Shown here piece after piece: positions 21,686-28,829 of a DNA stretch of 28,829 bases. Below the pieces are notes generated by a model that was not told the DNA's origin, ran no database searches, and saw nothing but the letters and a program-made list of their open reading frames with translations. The DNA is taken from contig JBCBXA010000031.1 in NCBI GenBank assembly GCA_039816825.1, forward strand, positions 1 through 28,829. The letters run 5' to 3'. Each line of letters begins with the position of its first letter. Position 1 is the stretch's first letter. The stretch is from JBCBXA01 sp039816825. Its GTDB lineage: Bacteria; Pseudomonadota; Alphaproteobacteria; Rhizobiales; Rhizobiaceae. The position numbers and the translations under genes are program-made.

Positions 21686-24172
21686 ATGCCCGCAGAGCTT
21701 CCCCGTCAGGCCCGTGTCGTCATTGTCGGCGGCGGGATCATGGGAGTGGGCCTCGCCTATCACCTTGCCCATGAGGGATGGGGTGCCGAGACCGTCTTGC
21801 TGGAAAAGGCCGAACTCACCAGCGGGAGCACTTGGCATGCCGCCGGTCAGATCACCCATTCCACCAGCAGTTTTAGCCTAGGCAAATGCGTCGATTACAA
21901 TATCGGTCTTTATTCCGGTGCGCTGGAGGCTGAGACGGGTCAGCCTGTCACCTGGCATGGCTGCGGCTCGTTCCGGCTTGCCTATACGCAAGATGAGATG
22001 GACTGGCTGCGCCATACTCTGTCCGTGGGGCGCTCGCTTGGTTTCAACATCGAGCTTGTGGGACCCGAGGACGTGGCCAAGCTGCATCCATTCTATAATC
22101 TCGAGGGCGTCCTCGGCGCGCTCCACACGCCCAACGATGGCCATGCCGATCCCACCAATGTGACCATGGCGATGGCCGCAGGCGCCCGGCAAAAGGGCGT
22201 GCAGATCATCCGCCACTGCCAGGCCACTAACATCATGCAGGCCGAAAGCGGCGAATGGCTCGTCGAAACCGCGCAAGGCACGATCCGCTGCGAACATGTC
22301 GTCAATGCGGGCGGCACCTATGCCCGCCAGATGGGCGAATGGTCGGGGCTGCAGCTCCCGATGACATCGATGACGCACCATTACTTCGTGACCGAGCCCG
22401 TGCCAGAATTCGCCGATCTCGAGACCGAATTGCCGGTGATCCGCGATGACAAAAAGGTCTCGGGCTATATCCGGATGGAGCAAAAGCGTGGCCTGATCGG
22501 GATCTACGAGAAGGAAAACCCCAACTCCGTCTGGCATGACCATTGCCCTTGGGAGTATGAGAATTGGCTCTTTGATGCCGACTACGACCGGGTGATGCCT
22601 TACCTGGAGGAAAGCCTGAACCGCATGCCGATCTTTGCTGAGCTCGGCATTCAACGTGAGGTGCACGGAGCCATTTCCCACCCGCCCGATGGCAACCCGC
22701 TCATTGGCCCCGCGCCGGGTGTACGCAATTACTGGTGTTGCTGCGGCACGCAAATCGGCATCGGCTGGGGGCCGGGCCTCAGCCGTGAGCTCGCCCGCTG
22801 GATGGTGCACGGCGCCGCCGACATCTCCATGCGCGACTATGACCCCAGACGCTTCGGCAGCTACGCCACTAAGGATTGGCAAGTGGTCAAAGCGCGCGAG
22901 GATTATTGCCTGCGCCACGAAATCCCCTTCCCGCATTTCAACCGCCTGGCGGGCCGCCCGATCAAACCCTCGGGTATCCATGATATGCTGAAGGCCAAAG
23001 GTGCCGTCCACGAAGAGGTCTACGGCTTCGAACGCCCGCGCTTTTTCGCGCGGGGCATCGCGCAGAAAGACCACTACAGCTTCAACCGCACGCCGGTTGA
23101 CGACATGGTCGCGGCCGAGGTCAGGGCCGTGCGGGAGCGCGTGGGTATCATGGATGTCACCGCCTTCACCAAGGTCCTGGTTGAGGGCCCCGACGCCTAC
23201 GCGCTGCTCGATCGCCTCACGGCCAACCGCATGCCGCAGAAAACGGGCTCGATCGCTCTGAACCATATGCTCAACCGGCGCGGTCGGATCGAGCTTGAGA
23301 CGACGATCGTGCGCACGGCTTCCGCCTCAAGCAGCGGAGCGATCGGCGATCAAAAAGGTGATCGCTTCTACCTCGTATGCGCGGCCTTCTTCGAGCAACG
23401 CCTGCTGGATCACCTGGCCCAGCACAAGGGCGCGGACAGGGCCACCGTCACAGCGCTATCCGCCGAGTGGTCGGCGCTCTCGCTTAATGGTCCGCGGTCC
23501 CGCGACGTGTTGGCCGCGTGCACAGATGCGCCTCTCGACAATCAGAGCTTCCGCTGGCTCTCCGCCCAGGAGATCACCTTGGCGGGCCACAAGATCTGGG
23601 CATTCCGCATGTCCTATGCCGGGGAGCTGGGGTGGGAGTTCCATATGCCGAACGCCGCCCTCGTCGATGTCTATCAAGCGCTTTGGTCCGCTGGAGAGGC
23701 CTATGGCATTGCCGATTACGGCTCCTTCGCGATGAACGTGATGCGGATGGAGAAAGGCTTCAAAGGGGCCGGTGAATTGACGAACGAGGTCACGCTCGCC
23801 GAGGCGGATGTTCTGCGTTTTGCGCGCACAGACAAGGCCTATCTGGGCCGGGACGCAACACTGAACACCGATCTGCCTTGGCTCTGCGCCTATCTGGAGA
23901 TTGAACCCGACGGGGTGGCTGACGGCCATGGCGGCGAGGCCGTGATCCTTGATGGCCAGGTCGTCGGCTCCACGGCTTCGGTCGCCTACGGGCCAACTCT
24001 GGGCAAGATCCTGGCCTTCGCCTATCTCAAACCCCACGCAGCCAAGCCGGGCACGGCCTTGGAGGTCCTCATTCACGGGCAACCCCGCGCCGCGCGGGTT
24101 CTGGGCGCGCCGGCCTATGACCCTGAAAGCCTCTTGCCCCGCACAGACGCCGTACTCGAACCCGCGCAATGA
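21686..24172 (+). CDS. Dimethylglycine/sarcosine-dehydrogenase-like FAD flavoprotein
   Basis: An 828-residue two-part enzyme. The N-terminal DAO-fold flavin domain (about 10-385) has the GGGIMGVG dinucleotide motif and STWHAAGQ, in which H51 corresponds to the histidine that carries covalent FAD in dimethylglycine dehydrogenase. A linker (FAO_M) follows at about 385-440. The C-terminal part (about 440-820) is a GcvT-like tetrahydrofolate-binding domain (MDVTAFTKVLVEGPDA, LSLNGPRSRDVLAA, SYAGELGWEFHMP, MRMEKGFKG). The length equals classical DMGDH. The predicted role is N-demethylation of a di- or monomethylated amino acid, with the one-carbon unit passed to folate. Likely electron acceptor is electron-transfer flavoprotein. 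First gene of the rightward operon. It overlaps the next gene by ATGA. Confidence 0.93.
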   Translation: MPAELPRQARVVIVGGGIMGVGLAYHLAHEGWGAETVLLEKAELTSGSTWHAAGQITHSTSSFSLGKCVDYNIGLYSGALEAETGQPVTWHGCGSFRLAYTQDEMDWLRHTLSVGRSLGFNIELVGPEDVAKLHPFYNLEGVLGALHTPNDGHADPTNVTMAMAAGARQKGVQIIRHCQATNIMQAESGEWLVETAQGTIRCEHVVNAGGTYARQMGEWSGLQLPMTSMTHHYFVTEPVPEFADLETELPVIRDDKKVSGYIRMEQKRGLIGIYEKENPNSVWHDHCPWEYENWLFDADYDRVMPYLEESLNRMPIFAELGIQREVHGAISHPPDGNPLIGPAPGVRNYWCCCGTQIGIGWGPGLSRELARWMVHGAADISMRDYDPRRFGSYATKDWQVVKAREDYCLRHEIPFPHFNRLAGRPIKPSGIHDMLKAKGAVHEEVYGFERPRFFARGIAQKDHYSFNRTPVDDMVAAEVRAVRERVGIMDVTAFTKVLVEGPDAYALLDRLTANRMPQKTGSIALNHMLNRRGRIELETTIVRTASASSSGAIGDQKGDRFYLVCAAFFEQRLLDHLAQHKGADRATVTALSAEWSALSLNGPRSRDVLAACTDAPLDNQSFRWLSAQEITLAGHKIWAFRMSYAGELGWEFHMPNAALVDVYQALWSAGEAYGIADYGSFAMNVMRMEKGFKGAGELTNEVTLAEADVLRFARTDKAYLGRDATLNTDLPWLCAYLEIEPDGVADGHGGEAVILDGQVVGSTASVAYGPTLGKILAFAYLKPHAAKPGTALEVLIHGQPRAARVLGAPAYDPESLLPRTDAVLEPAQ

Positions 24173-25269
24173 GCAAGATCCCCAAAACGATGCGCGCCGT
24201 TGTCTTGAAGCGGCATGGCGGCCTCGATGCGCTGGAATTTGAGGCCGCCTGGCCCGTACCGGAGCCTAGGCCGTGCGAAGTTCTTATAAAAGTTCTCGCT
24301 ACTGGCATGAACAATACGGATGTGAACACGCGCGCGGGCTGGTACTCGAAATCCGTGACCGAGGCCACGACCGGCGGAGCCTATGCGCAGTTAGACGGCA
24401 AGGCCGACAACACTTGGGGCGGGGCGGGCATCAGCTTTCCGCGCATTCAGGGCGCGGATGTCTGCGGCGTTGTCGTGGCGGCCGGACCTCAGGCGGACCA
24501 GGGCCTGATCGGCAAACGCGTGATCACCGATAATTGGCTGCGCGACTGGGACGACCCACTCAACATGCACAAAACCGGCTATTTCGGGTCCGAGGCCGAT
24601 GGCGGCTATGCTGAATACACCGTGATCGACCACCGCAATGTCGCCGCTGTAGACAGCGATCTGAGCGATGCGGAACTGGCCACGTTCTCATGCTCCTACG
24701 CCACCGCCGAGGGCATGCTGGACAAGGCGGGCGTTGGGGCGGACGACGTGGTCCTCGTTACCGGCGCCTCGGGCGGCGTCGGCGGCGCACTGATCCAACT
24801 GGCCAAACGCCGTGGCGCGCACGTGGTCGCACTTGCCTCTTCCGCCAAGCACGAAGACGTCGCGAAATGCGGCCCCGACGCGATCCTGCCCCGCGCGCCG
24901 GAAGACCTCAAAGCCGCGCTGCAATCGGTCATCGGGCGCGACAGGGTGACGGTCGTGGCTGACATCGTCGCGGGGGATTATTTCGGAACGCTCCTCGACG
25001 TGCTAGAGCGCGGCGGGCGCTACGTCACCTCGGGCGCGATCGCGGGGCCGATGGTGACGCTCGACATGCGGACCCTCTACCTGATGGACCTGAGCTTTTT
25101 CGGCTCAACCGTGAACCCACCGCACACCTTCAAAAACCTCGTCCGCTACATCGAGGCCGGTGAGGTCAACCCGATGCTCGCCGCGACCTACCCGCTGGAA
25201 GACTTCCATACGGGCCAGCAGGCCTTCATCGACAAGGTCCATACCGGCAACATCGTGGTCATCCCGTGA
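24169..25269 (+). CDS. Zinc-free MDR-family oxidoreductase (quinone-oxidoreductase-like)
   Basis: A 366-residue medium-chain dehydrogenase/reductase. The N-terminal GroES-like domain has NNTDVNTR in place of the zinc-binding Cys and GHE motifs, so it is a zinc-independent enzyme of the quinone oxidoreductase/enoyl-reductase branch. VTGASGGVGGALIQLAKRRGA (about 199-219) is the Rossmann cofactor motif. The C terminus (DFHTGQQAFIDKVHTGNIVVIP) is typical. It may reduce a conjugated double bond or oxidise an alcohol in the same pathway, but the substrate cannot be told. ATG 24169 overlaps the DMGDH-like stop by 4 nt and the stop overlaps the next start by 4 nt. Confidence 0.9.
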   Translation: MSKIPKTMRAVVLKRHGGLDALEFEAAWPVPEPRPCEVLIKVLATGMNNTDVNTRAGWYSKSVTEATTGGAYAQLDGKADNTWGGAGISFPRIQGADVCGVVVAAGPQADQGLIGKRVITDNWLRDWDDPLNMHKTGYFGSEADGGYAEYTVIDHRNVAAVDSDLSDAELATFSCSYATAEGMLDKAGVGADDVVLVTGASGGVGGALIQLAKRRGAHVVALASSAKHEDVAKCGPDAILPRAPEDLKAALQSVIGRDRVTVVADIVAGDYFGTLLDVLERGGRYVTSGAIAGPMVTLDMRTLYLMDLSFFGSTVNPPHTFKNLVRYIEAGEVNPMLAATYPLEDFHTGQQAFIDKVHTGNIVVIP

Positions 25270-26372
25270 AGATCCAGCGCATCTCCGTTTACCAAGTCGA
25301 TCTACCGCTCGAGCATCCCTATTGGCTCTCCGGCGGGCGGCTCAAATTCGAAACGCTCGATGCGACCTTCGTGAAGCTTGAGACTGATGCGGGCCTCACG
25401 GGTTGGGGCGAAGGAACACCTTGGGGCCATACCTATGTGCCCGCCCATGGCCCAGGCATTCGGGCGGGGCTTGAGACGATAGCCCCCTTTGTGATCGGCC
25501 TGGATCCGCGGCGCTTGCTTGATGTGGAACGGGCGATGGACACGGCCCTACCGGGGCATCTTTATGCCAAAAGCCCGATCGATATGGCCTGCTGGGACAT
25601 CGCGGGCCAGGCGGCTGGACTGCCCATCGCCGATCTTATGGGCGGCGGGTCACGGACGCCCAAACCCATCGCGTCCTCGGTCGGGGCCAAGACGTTGGAA
25701 GACACCCGCGCCGTCATCGACCGCTACCGGGCGCGCGGCTACATCGCCCATTCTGTGAAGATCGGCGGCAACGTGGCGCGAGATATTGCCCGCATCCGCG
25801 ATGTCGAAGCCTATCGCAAGCGCGGTGAGATCGTCCTTTATGACGTCAATCGCGGCTGGACCCGGCAACAGGCGCTTAGGGTCATGTCCGCCTGCGAAGA
25901 CCTCCATGTGATGTTCGAACAGCCCTGCGAAACCCTCGACGACATCGCCGCCATTGCGGGCAAACATGCGAGCCCCGTCTCGGTCGATGAAACTCTGGTC
26001 ACGCTGCAAGATGCCGCCCGCATCGCGCGTGATGGCATCGCCGAGATCTTTGGGATCAAGCTCAACCGGGTCGGCGGACTGACCAAGGCAGCCCGCATGC
26101 GCGACGTGGCGCTGGCCCATGGGATCGATATGTTCGTGATGGCGACGGGCGGCACGGTGCTTGCCGATACTGAGGCCCTGCATCTCGCCGCAACGATACC
26201 AGACGCTCACTGTCACGCCGTTTGGGCCTGCCAAGACATGATCACGGTGGATGTGGCCGGCGGGCGCGGGCCGCGAAATCAAGACGGCCATCTGCACTTG
26301 CCAGAGGGGCCGGGACTGGGCGTTCACCCTGACGAAAACATACTGGGCGACCCTGTTGCGGTCTACGCATGA
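25266..26372 (+). CDS. Enolase-superfamily racemase/epimerase-type enzyme, copy 1
   Basis: A 368-residue member of the mandelate racemase/muconate-lactonising group. Metal ligands are D193 (LYDVN), E218 (FEQPCETLDD) and D241 (SVDET). The two opposing lysines are K165 (SVKIGG) and K265 (GIKLNRVGG). Lysines on both faces are the hallmark of 1,1-proton transfer, that is racemases, epimerases and cycloisomerases. The sequence resembles hydroxyproline-betaine 2-epimerase (HpbD) in length, the GWGE segment and EQPC. The WG-x-D segment of HpbD and copy 2 is replaced here by ATGGTVLAD (293-301), so substrate preference must differ. The start is GTG 25266, overlapping the previous stop as GTGA. It overlaps copy 2 by ATGA. 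Confidence 0.9.
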   Translation: MKIQRISVYQVDLPLEHPYWLSGGRLKFETLDATFVKLETDAGLTGWGEGTPWGHTYVPAHGPGIRAGLETIAPFVIGLDPRRLLDVERAMDTALPGHLYAKSPIDMACWDIAGQAAGLPIADLMGGGSRTPKPIASSVGAKTLEDTRAVIDRYRARGYIAHSVKIGGNVARDIARIRDVEAYRKRGEIVLYDVNRGWTRQQALRVMSACEDLHVMFEQPCETLDDIAAIAGKHASPVSVDETLVTLQDAARIARDGIAEIFGIKLNRVGGLTKAARMRDVALAHGIDMFVMATGGTVLADTEALHLAATIPDAHCHAVWACQDMITVDVAGGRGPRNQDGHLHLPEGPGLGVHPDENILGDPVAVYA

Positions 26373-27472
26373 AGATCACCCGCATTACCCTTTGGTCCGT
26401 CGACCTGACCAGCCACGAGACCTACTATATGGCGGAGGGAAAGACCTGCGACACGGTCAAATCCCATGTGCTCTGCCTGGATACCGATAGCGGGCTCAAA
26501 GGCTGGGGTGAGGTCTGTCCGATCCCGCATTACCTCCCGGCCTTTGCCGATGGCGTGCCAAGTGCGGTGACGGAATTGGCGCCGCATATCCTTGGCGCGT
26601 CGCCCATCGGCGCCGATGGTCTGATGCGCAAGCTCGACACGGTGCTCCCGGGGCATCTGCACGCCAAATCCATCGTCGATATGGCGATCTGGGATCTCTT
26701 CGGCCAGGCCGCCAATATGCCGCTCTATGCGCTTTTGGGCGGGCGAATGCGGGCCGATATGCCGCTTTATCACTCGATCACCTGTATCGCTCCGGACGAG
26801 ATGGCCCGCATCGCGCGCGAGGCATATGCCACGGGCATCCGTCAGTTCCAGGCCAAGCTTGGCACCGACGCCGACCCATCCGCCGATGCCGAACGGCTGA
26901 TCAAAGTGCGGGAGGCCGTCGGGCCCGGGCCGCTGGTCTATGGCGATTGGAATTGCGGCGCCAGCAAGCTTCACGCGACCCGCACGGGCCGCGCGGTGGC
27001 GCATCTCGACATCATGCTAGAGCAGCCTTGCAAACGGCTTGAGGATTGCGCCGCCGTCCGGCAAGCCACTGGCCTGCCGATGAAGATCGACGAGGGCGCG
27101 CATGACCTGGCCTCCCTCATGCGGGCAGCCGAGCTTGGCGTGCTGGACGCCGTCGCGCTTAAGCTCTCCAAGTTTGGCGGTCTGTCGGCCATGCGCCGTG
27201 CCCGCGATCTGACCGTGCATCTGGGCGCGGAGATCTGCGCTGAATGCACCTGGGGCTCGGACATCGTGACCGCCGCGTCGCTGCATTTCGCCGCCTCGAC
27301 ACCCCAGGGCGCGCTTCTGAACACCTGCGATCTGTCGTACTATGTCGGCCCGCGCGTGGCGCCCGATTGTCCGGTGCGCCACTATGGCCGCATCGCGCCG
27401 CCCGACGGCGCAGGATTGGGGGTTACGCCAGATTTGGACGTTCTCGGCCACCCCGTTCTGGAGCTTGAGTGA
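26369..27472 (+). CDS. Enolase-superfamily racemase/epimerase-type enzyme, copy 2 (betaine-epimerase-like)
   Basis: A 367-residue paralogue of the gene before it, with collinear catalytic residues: K163 in FQAKLG, D193 and N195 in YGDWN, E218 in LEQPC, D241 in KIDEG and K265 in ALKLSKFGG. CTWGSDIV (293-300) keeps the W-G-x-D pattern found in HpbD. In betaine epimerases an aromatic residue in this part of the barrel helps hold the quaternary ammonium group (family knowledge, from memory). This copy is therefore the better candidate for acting on an N-trimethyl or N-dimethyl amino acid. ATG 26369 overlaps copy 1 by 4 nt, and its stop overlaps the aminotransferase start by GTGA. Confidence 0.9.
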   Translation: MKITRITLWSVDLTSHETYYMAEGKTCDTVKSHVLCLDTDSGLKGWGEVCPIPHYLPAFADGVPSAVTELAPHILGASPIGADGLMRKLDTVLPGHLHAKSIVDMAIWDLFGQAANMPLYALLGGRMRADMPLYHSITCIAPDEMARIAREAYATGIRQFQAKLGTDADPSADAERLIKVREAVGPGPLVYGDWNCGASKLHATRTGRAVAHLDIMLEQPCKRLEDCAAVRQATGLPMKIDEGAHDLASLMRAAELGVLDAVALKLSKFGGLSAMRRARDLTVHLGAEICAECTWGSDIVTAASLHFAASTPQGALLNTCDLSYYVGPRVAPDCPVRHYGRIAPPDGAGLGVTPDLDVLGHPVLELE

Positions 27473-28767
27473 TCATGCAAAAACTCACCTCTCAAGCCGA
27501 TTGGATCGCCCGCGCCCGCGCCGTCCTGCCCGCAGGTGGTTTCGGCAATTTCGACCCAGGCATCGTGATCGCGCGCGGCGAGGGCAGCCGCGTCTGGGAC
27601 GAGGATGGTCAGGAATATATCGACTACCTGATCGGCTCGGGCCCGATGCTCCTAGGCCATGGCCATCCGGAAGTGATGGAGGCCGTTCTCGAACAACTCC
27701 CCCAAGGCACGACGTTCTTTGCCAACAATTCCAAAGGCGTCGAATTGGCCGAAGCGATCGTCGATGCCGTGCCCTGCTGCGAACAAGTCCGCTTTGTGGC
27801 TTCCGGCGGAGAGGCGGATATGTACGCGATCCGCTTGGCCCGGGCCTATACCGGCCGCGACAAGATCCTGAAATTCGAGGGCGGCTATCACGGCATGAGC
27901 GCTGAGGCCCAGATGAGCCTGGCGCCCGAAGCGCGGGTGAACTTCCCGCAAGCCGTACCGGACAGCGCTGGCATCCCGCAGGCCGTCGCTGAGCAAATGC
28001 TGATCGCACCCTTCAACGATCTGGCAGCGGTCGAGACGCTGCTTCTTGAGCACAATGACATCGCGGCCATCATCGCCGAGCCGCTTCAGCGGATCATTCC
28101 GCCAGAGCCCGGTTTCCTCCAAGGCCTGCGCGATCTGTGCGACCGTCACCATGTCCTGTTGATTTTCGATGAGATCGTCACCGGCTTCCGCCTCGCCTAT
28201 GGCGGCGCGCAGGAGTACTATGGCGTCACGCCTGATATCTGCACCCTGGGCAAAATCATCGGCGGCGGCTTCCCACTTGCCGCCCTTGGCGCCAGTGCCG
28301 AGATCATGGCCCATTTCGACAAGTCGATCGTTGGCGCCGAGAAATGGCTGATGCAGTTGGGCACACTGTCGGGCAACCCGATCGCAGCCGTTGCCGGGCT
28401 TAAGACTATGGAAGTGCTGCGCCGCGAGGGTCAGTATGATCGCCTACGCGCCATTGGCCGTCAGCTTCAGAGCATGCAATCCGAGGCCCTGACCAAAGCG
28501 GGGATCCCGCATCAGATTTGCGGCGACGAAACGCTGTTCGACATCTTTTTCACCGACGCGCACTGCCGCGACTATCGCAGTGCGCAGCATGATGATCCGT
28601 CGCGCAACGCCGCCTACAACGCTTCCCTCCGGCGTCACGGCATATTCAAATCGCCAGGCAAGCTCTATCCATCGCTGGCGATCACCGCAGAAGATCTCGC
28701 CCAGACGCGCGACGCGGTCCAGCACGCGGTCAAAACTCTCCCTGGCCCAAGACAGTCGCCACTTTGA
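27469..28767 (+). CDS. Class III aminotransferase, glutamate-1-semialdehyde-aminomutase-like
   Basis: A 432-residue fold-type I PLP enzyme. The Schiff-base lysine is K262 in TLGKIIGGG, and D234 in IFDEIVTGFR pairs with the PLP nitrogen. ASGGEADMYAIRLARAYTGRDKILKFEGGYHG covers the phosphate and substrate region, with GGEA instead of the usual GTEA. This branch includes GSA aminomutase and many omega- or beta-aminotransferases, so it probably transaminates an amino acid released after demethylation. It is unlikely to be the haem-pathway enzyme, given its operon. GTG 27469 gives the same 4-nt overlap as all other junctions of the operon and has GGAG 5 nt upstream. ATG 27475 is the alternative start. 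Last complete gene of the window. Confidence 0.9.
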   Translation: MIMQKLTSQADWIARARAVLPAGGFGNFDPGIVIARGEGSRVWDEDGQEYIDYLIGSGPMLLGHGHPEVMEAVLEQLPQGTTFFANNSKGVELAEAIVDAVPCCEQVRFVASGGEADMYAIRLARAYTGRDKILKFEGGYHGMSAEAQMSLAPEARVNFPQAVPDSAGIPQAVAEQMLIAPFNDLAAVETLLLEHNDIAAIIAEPLQRIIPPEPGFLQGLRDLCDRHHVLLIFDEIVTGFRLAYGGAQEYYGVTPDICTLGKIIGGGFPLAALGASAEIMAHFDKSIVGAEKWLMQLGTLSGNPIAAVAGLKTMEVLRREGQYDRLRAIGRQLQSMQSEALTKAGIPHQICGDETLFDIFFTDAHCRDYRSAQHDDPSRNAAYNASLRRHGIFKSPGKLYPSLAITAEDLAQTRDAVQHAVKTLPGPRQSPL

Positions 28768-28829
28768 GCACGGCTTGAGGCCACCTGCCCAAAGCGCGAT
28801 TTGACTTACGAGCCCTGGAGAGTTTTGAC
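28729..28829. repeat. 13-bp inverted repeat reaching the window end
   Basis: GTCAAAACTCTCC (28729-28741, inside the end of the aminotransferase gene) is the exact reverse complement of GGAGAGTTTTGAC (28817-28829), which ends at the last base of the window. The 75-bp interval holds the aminotransferase stop codon and no gene. It may be a long-loop terminator arm or a contig-end artefact. Confidence 0.5.

Noticed and set aside
21878..23266. Long minus-strand open frame (462 residues) opposite the flavoprotein gene
   Set aside because: It lies entirely within a well-matched DMGDH-like gene, has no recognisable domain or ribosome site, and is explained by high-GC codon bias on the opposite strand.
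27469..28767. Haem-pathway glutamate-1-semialdehyde aminomutase (hemL)
   Set aside because: Alphaproteobacteria normally make 5-aminolevulinate by HemA condensation, and the gene is locked in a catabolic operon. It is only a family relative.

Overview
The window reads as a catabolic region from an alphaproteobacterium of the Rhodobacterales/Roseobacter type. The signs are dense, mostly overlapping operons, moderately high GC, two TRAP uptake systems (one DctPQM, one TAXI with a fused permease), a dimethylglycine-dehydrogenase-like flavoprotein and a Rieske oxygenase of the quaternary-amine class. This placement is inferred from gene content and style. I see no rRNA, tRNA, CRISPR array or complete transposon, and no gene-free stretch longer than about 300 bases.

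Left edge (1-4371, minus strand): a GntR/FCD regulator is followed by an alkylsulfatase-like metallo-beta-lactamase-fold hydrolase, a tandem universal stress protein and an SLC13-type permease. This end looks damaged. The permease is cut off by a 77-bp direct repeat at the window edge, and the stress protein has a frameshift in a homopolymer near its 3' end and a questionable start.

Centre (4372-16640, plus strand): a 204-bp divergent control region carries three copies of a TTGGGATCCCAA-type palindrome, very probably the GntR operators. It drives a long operon: dctP, dctQ, dctM, an aldehyde dehydrogenase, a glutathione-S-transferase-like protein, an SDR dehydrogenase, a sulfatase/phosphonate-monoester-hydrolase superfamily enzyme, a TAXI-type TRAP transporter (fused permease plus binding protein) and a tandem OsmC-like protein. 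Stable hairpins follow both binding-protein genes.

Right half (16792-28767): two divergent, tightly overlapped operons start from a 65-bp gap. Leftward run an RpiR regulator, a Rieske oxygenase, an unrecognised 101-residue protein, a sulfotransferase-like protein, a betaine-aldehyde-dehydrogenase-like enzyme and a carboxymuconolactone-decarboxylase-family protein. Rightward run a DMGDH-like flavoprotein, a zinc-free MDR oxidoreductase, two enolase-superfamily racemase/epimerase-type enzymes and a class III aminotransferase, every junction being a 4-nt overlap.

Working model (inference): the right half is a betaine (N-methylated amino acid) degradation module. Epimerases set stereochemistry, the Rieske enzyme removes the first N-methyl group, the flavoprotein removes further ones, and the aminotransferase and dehydrogenases process the resulting amine and aldehyde. 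It resembles the hydroxyproline-betaine (Hpb) logic but has two epimerases, an aminotransferase, a sulfotransferase-like protein and a novel small protein. The central operon appears to import and process a second, probably esterified (sulfate or phospho/phosphono-ester) carboxylated compound. Whether the two halves act on one substrate cannot be told from sequence.
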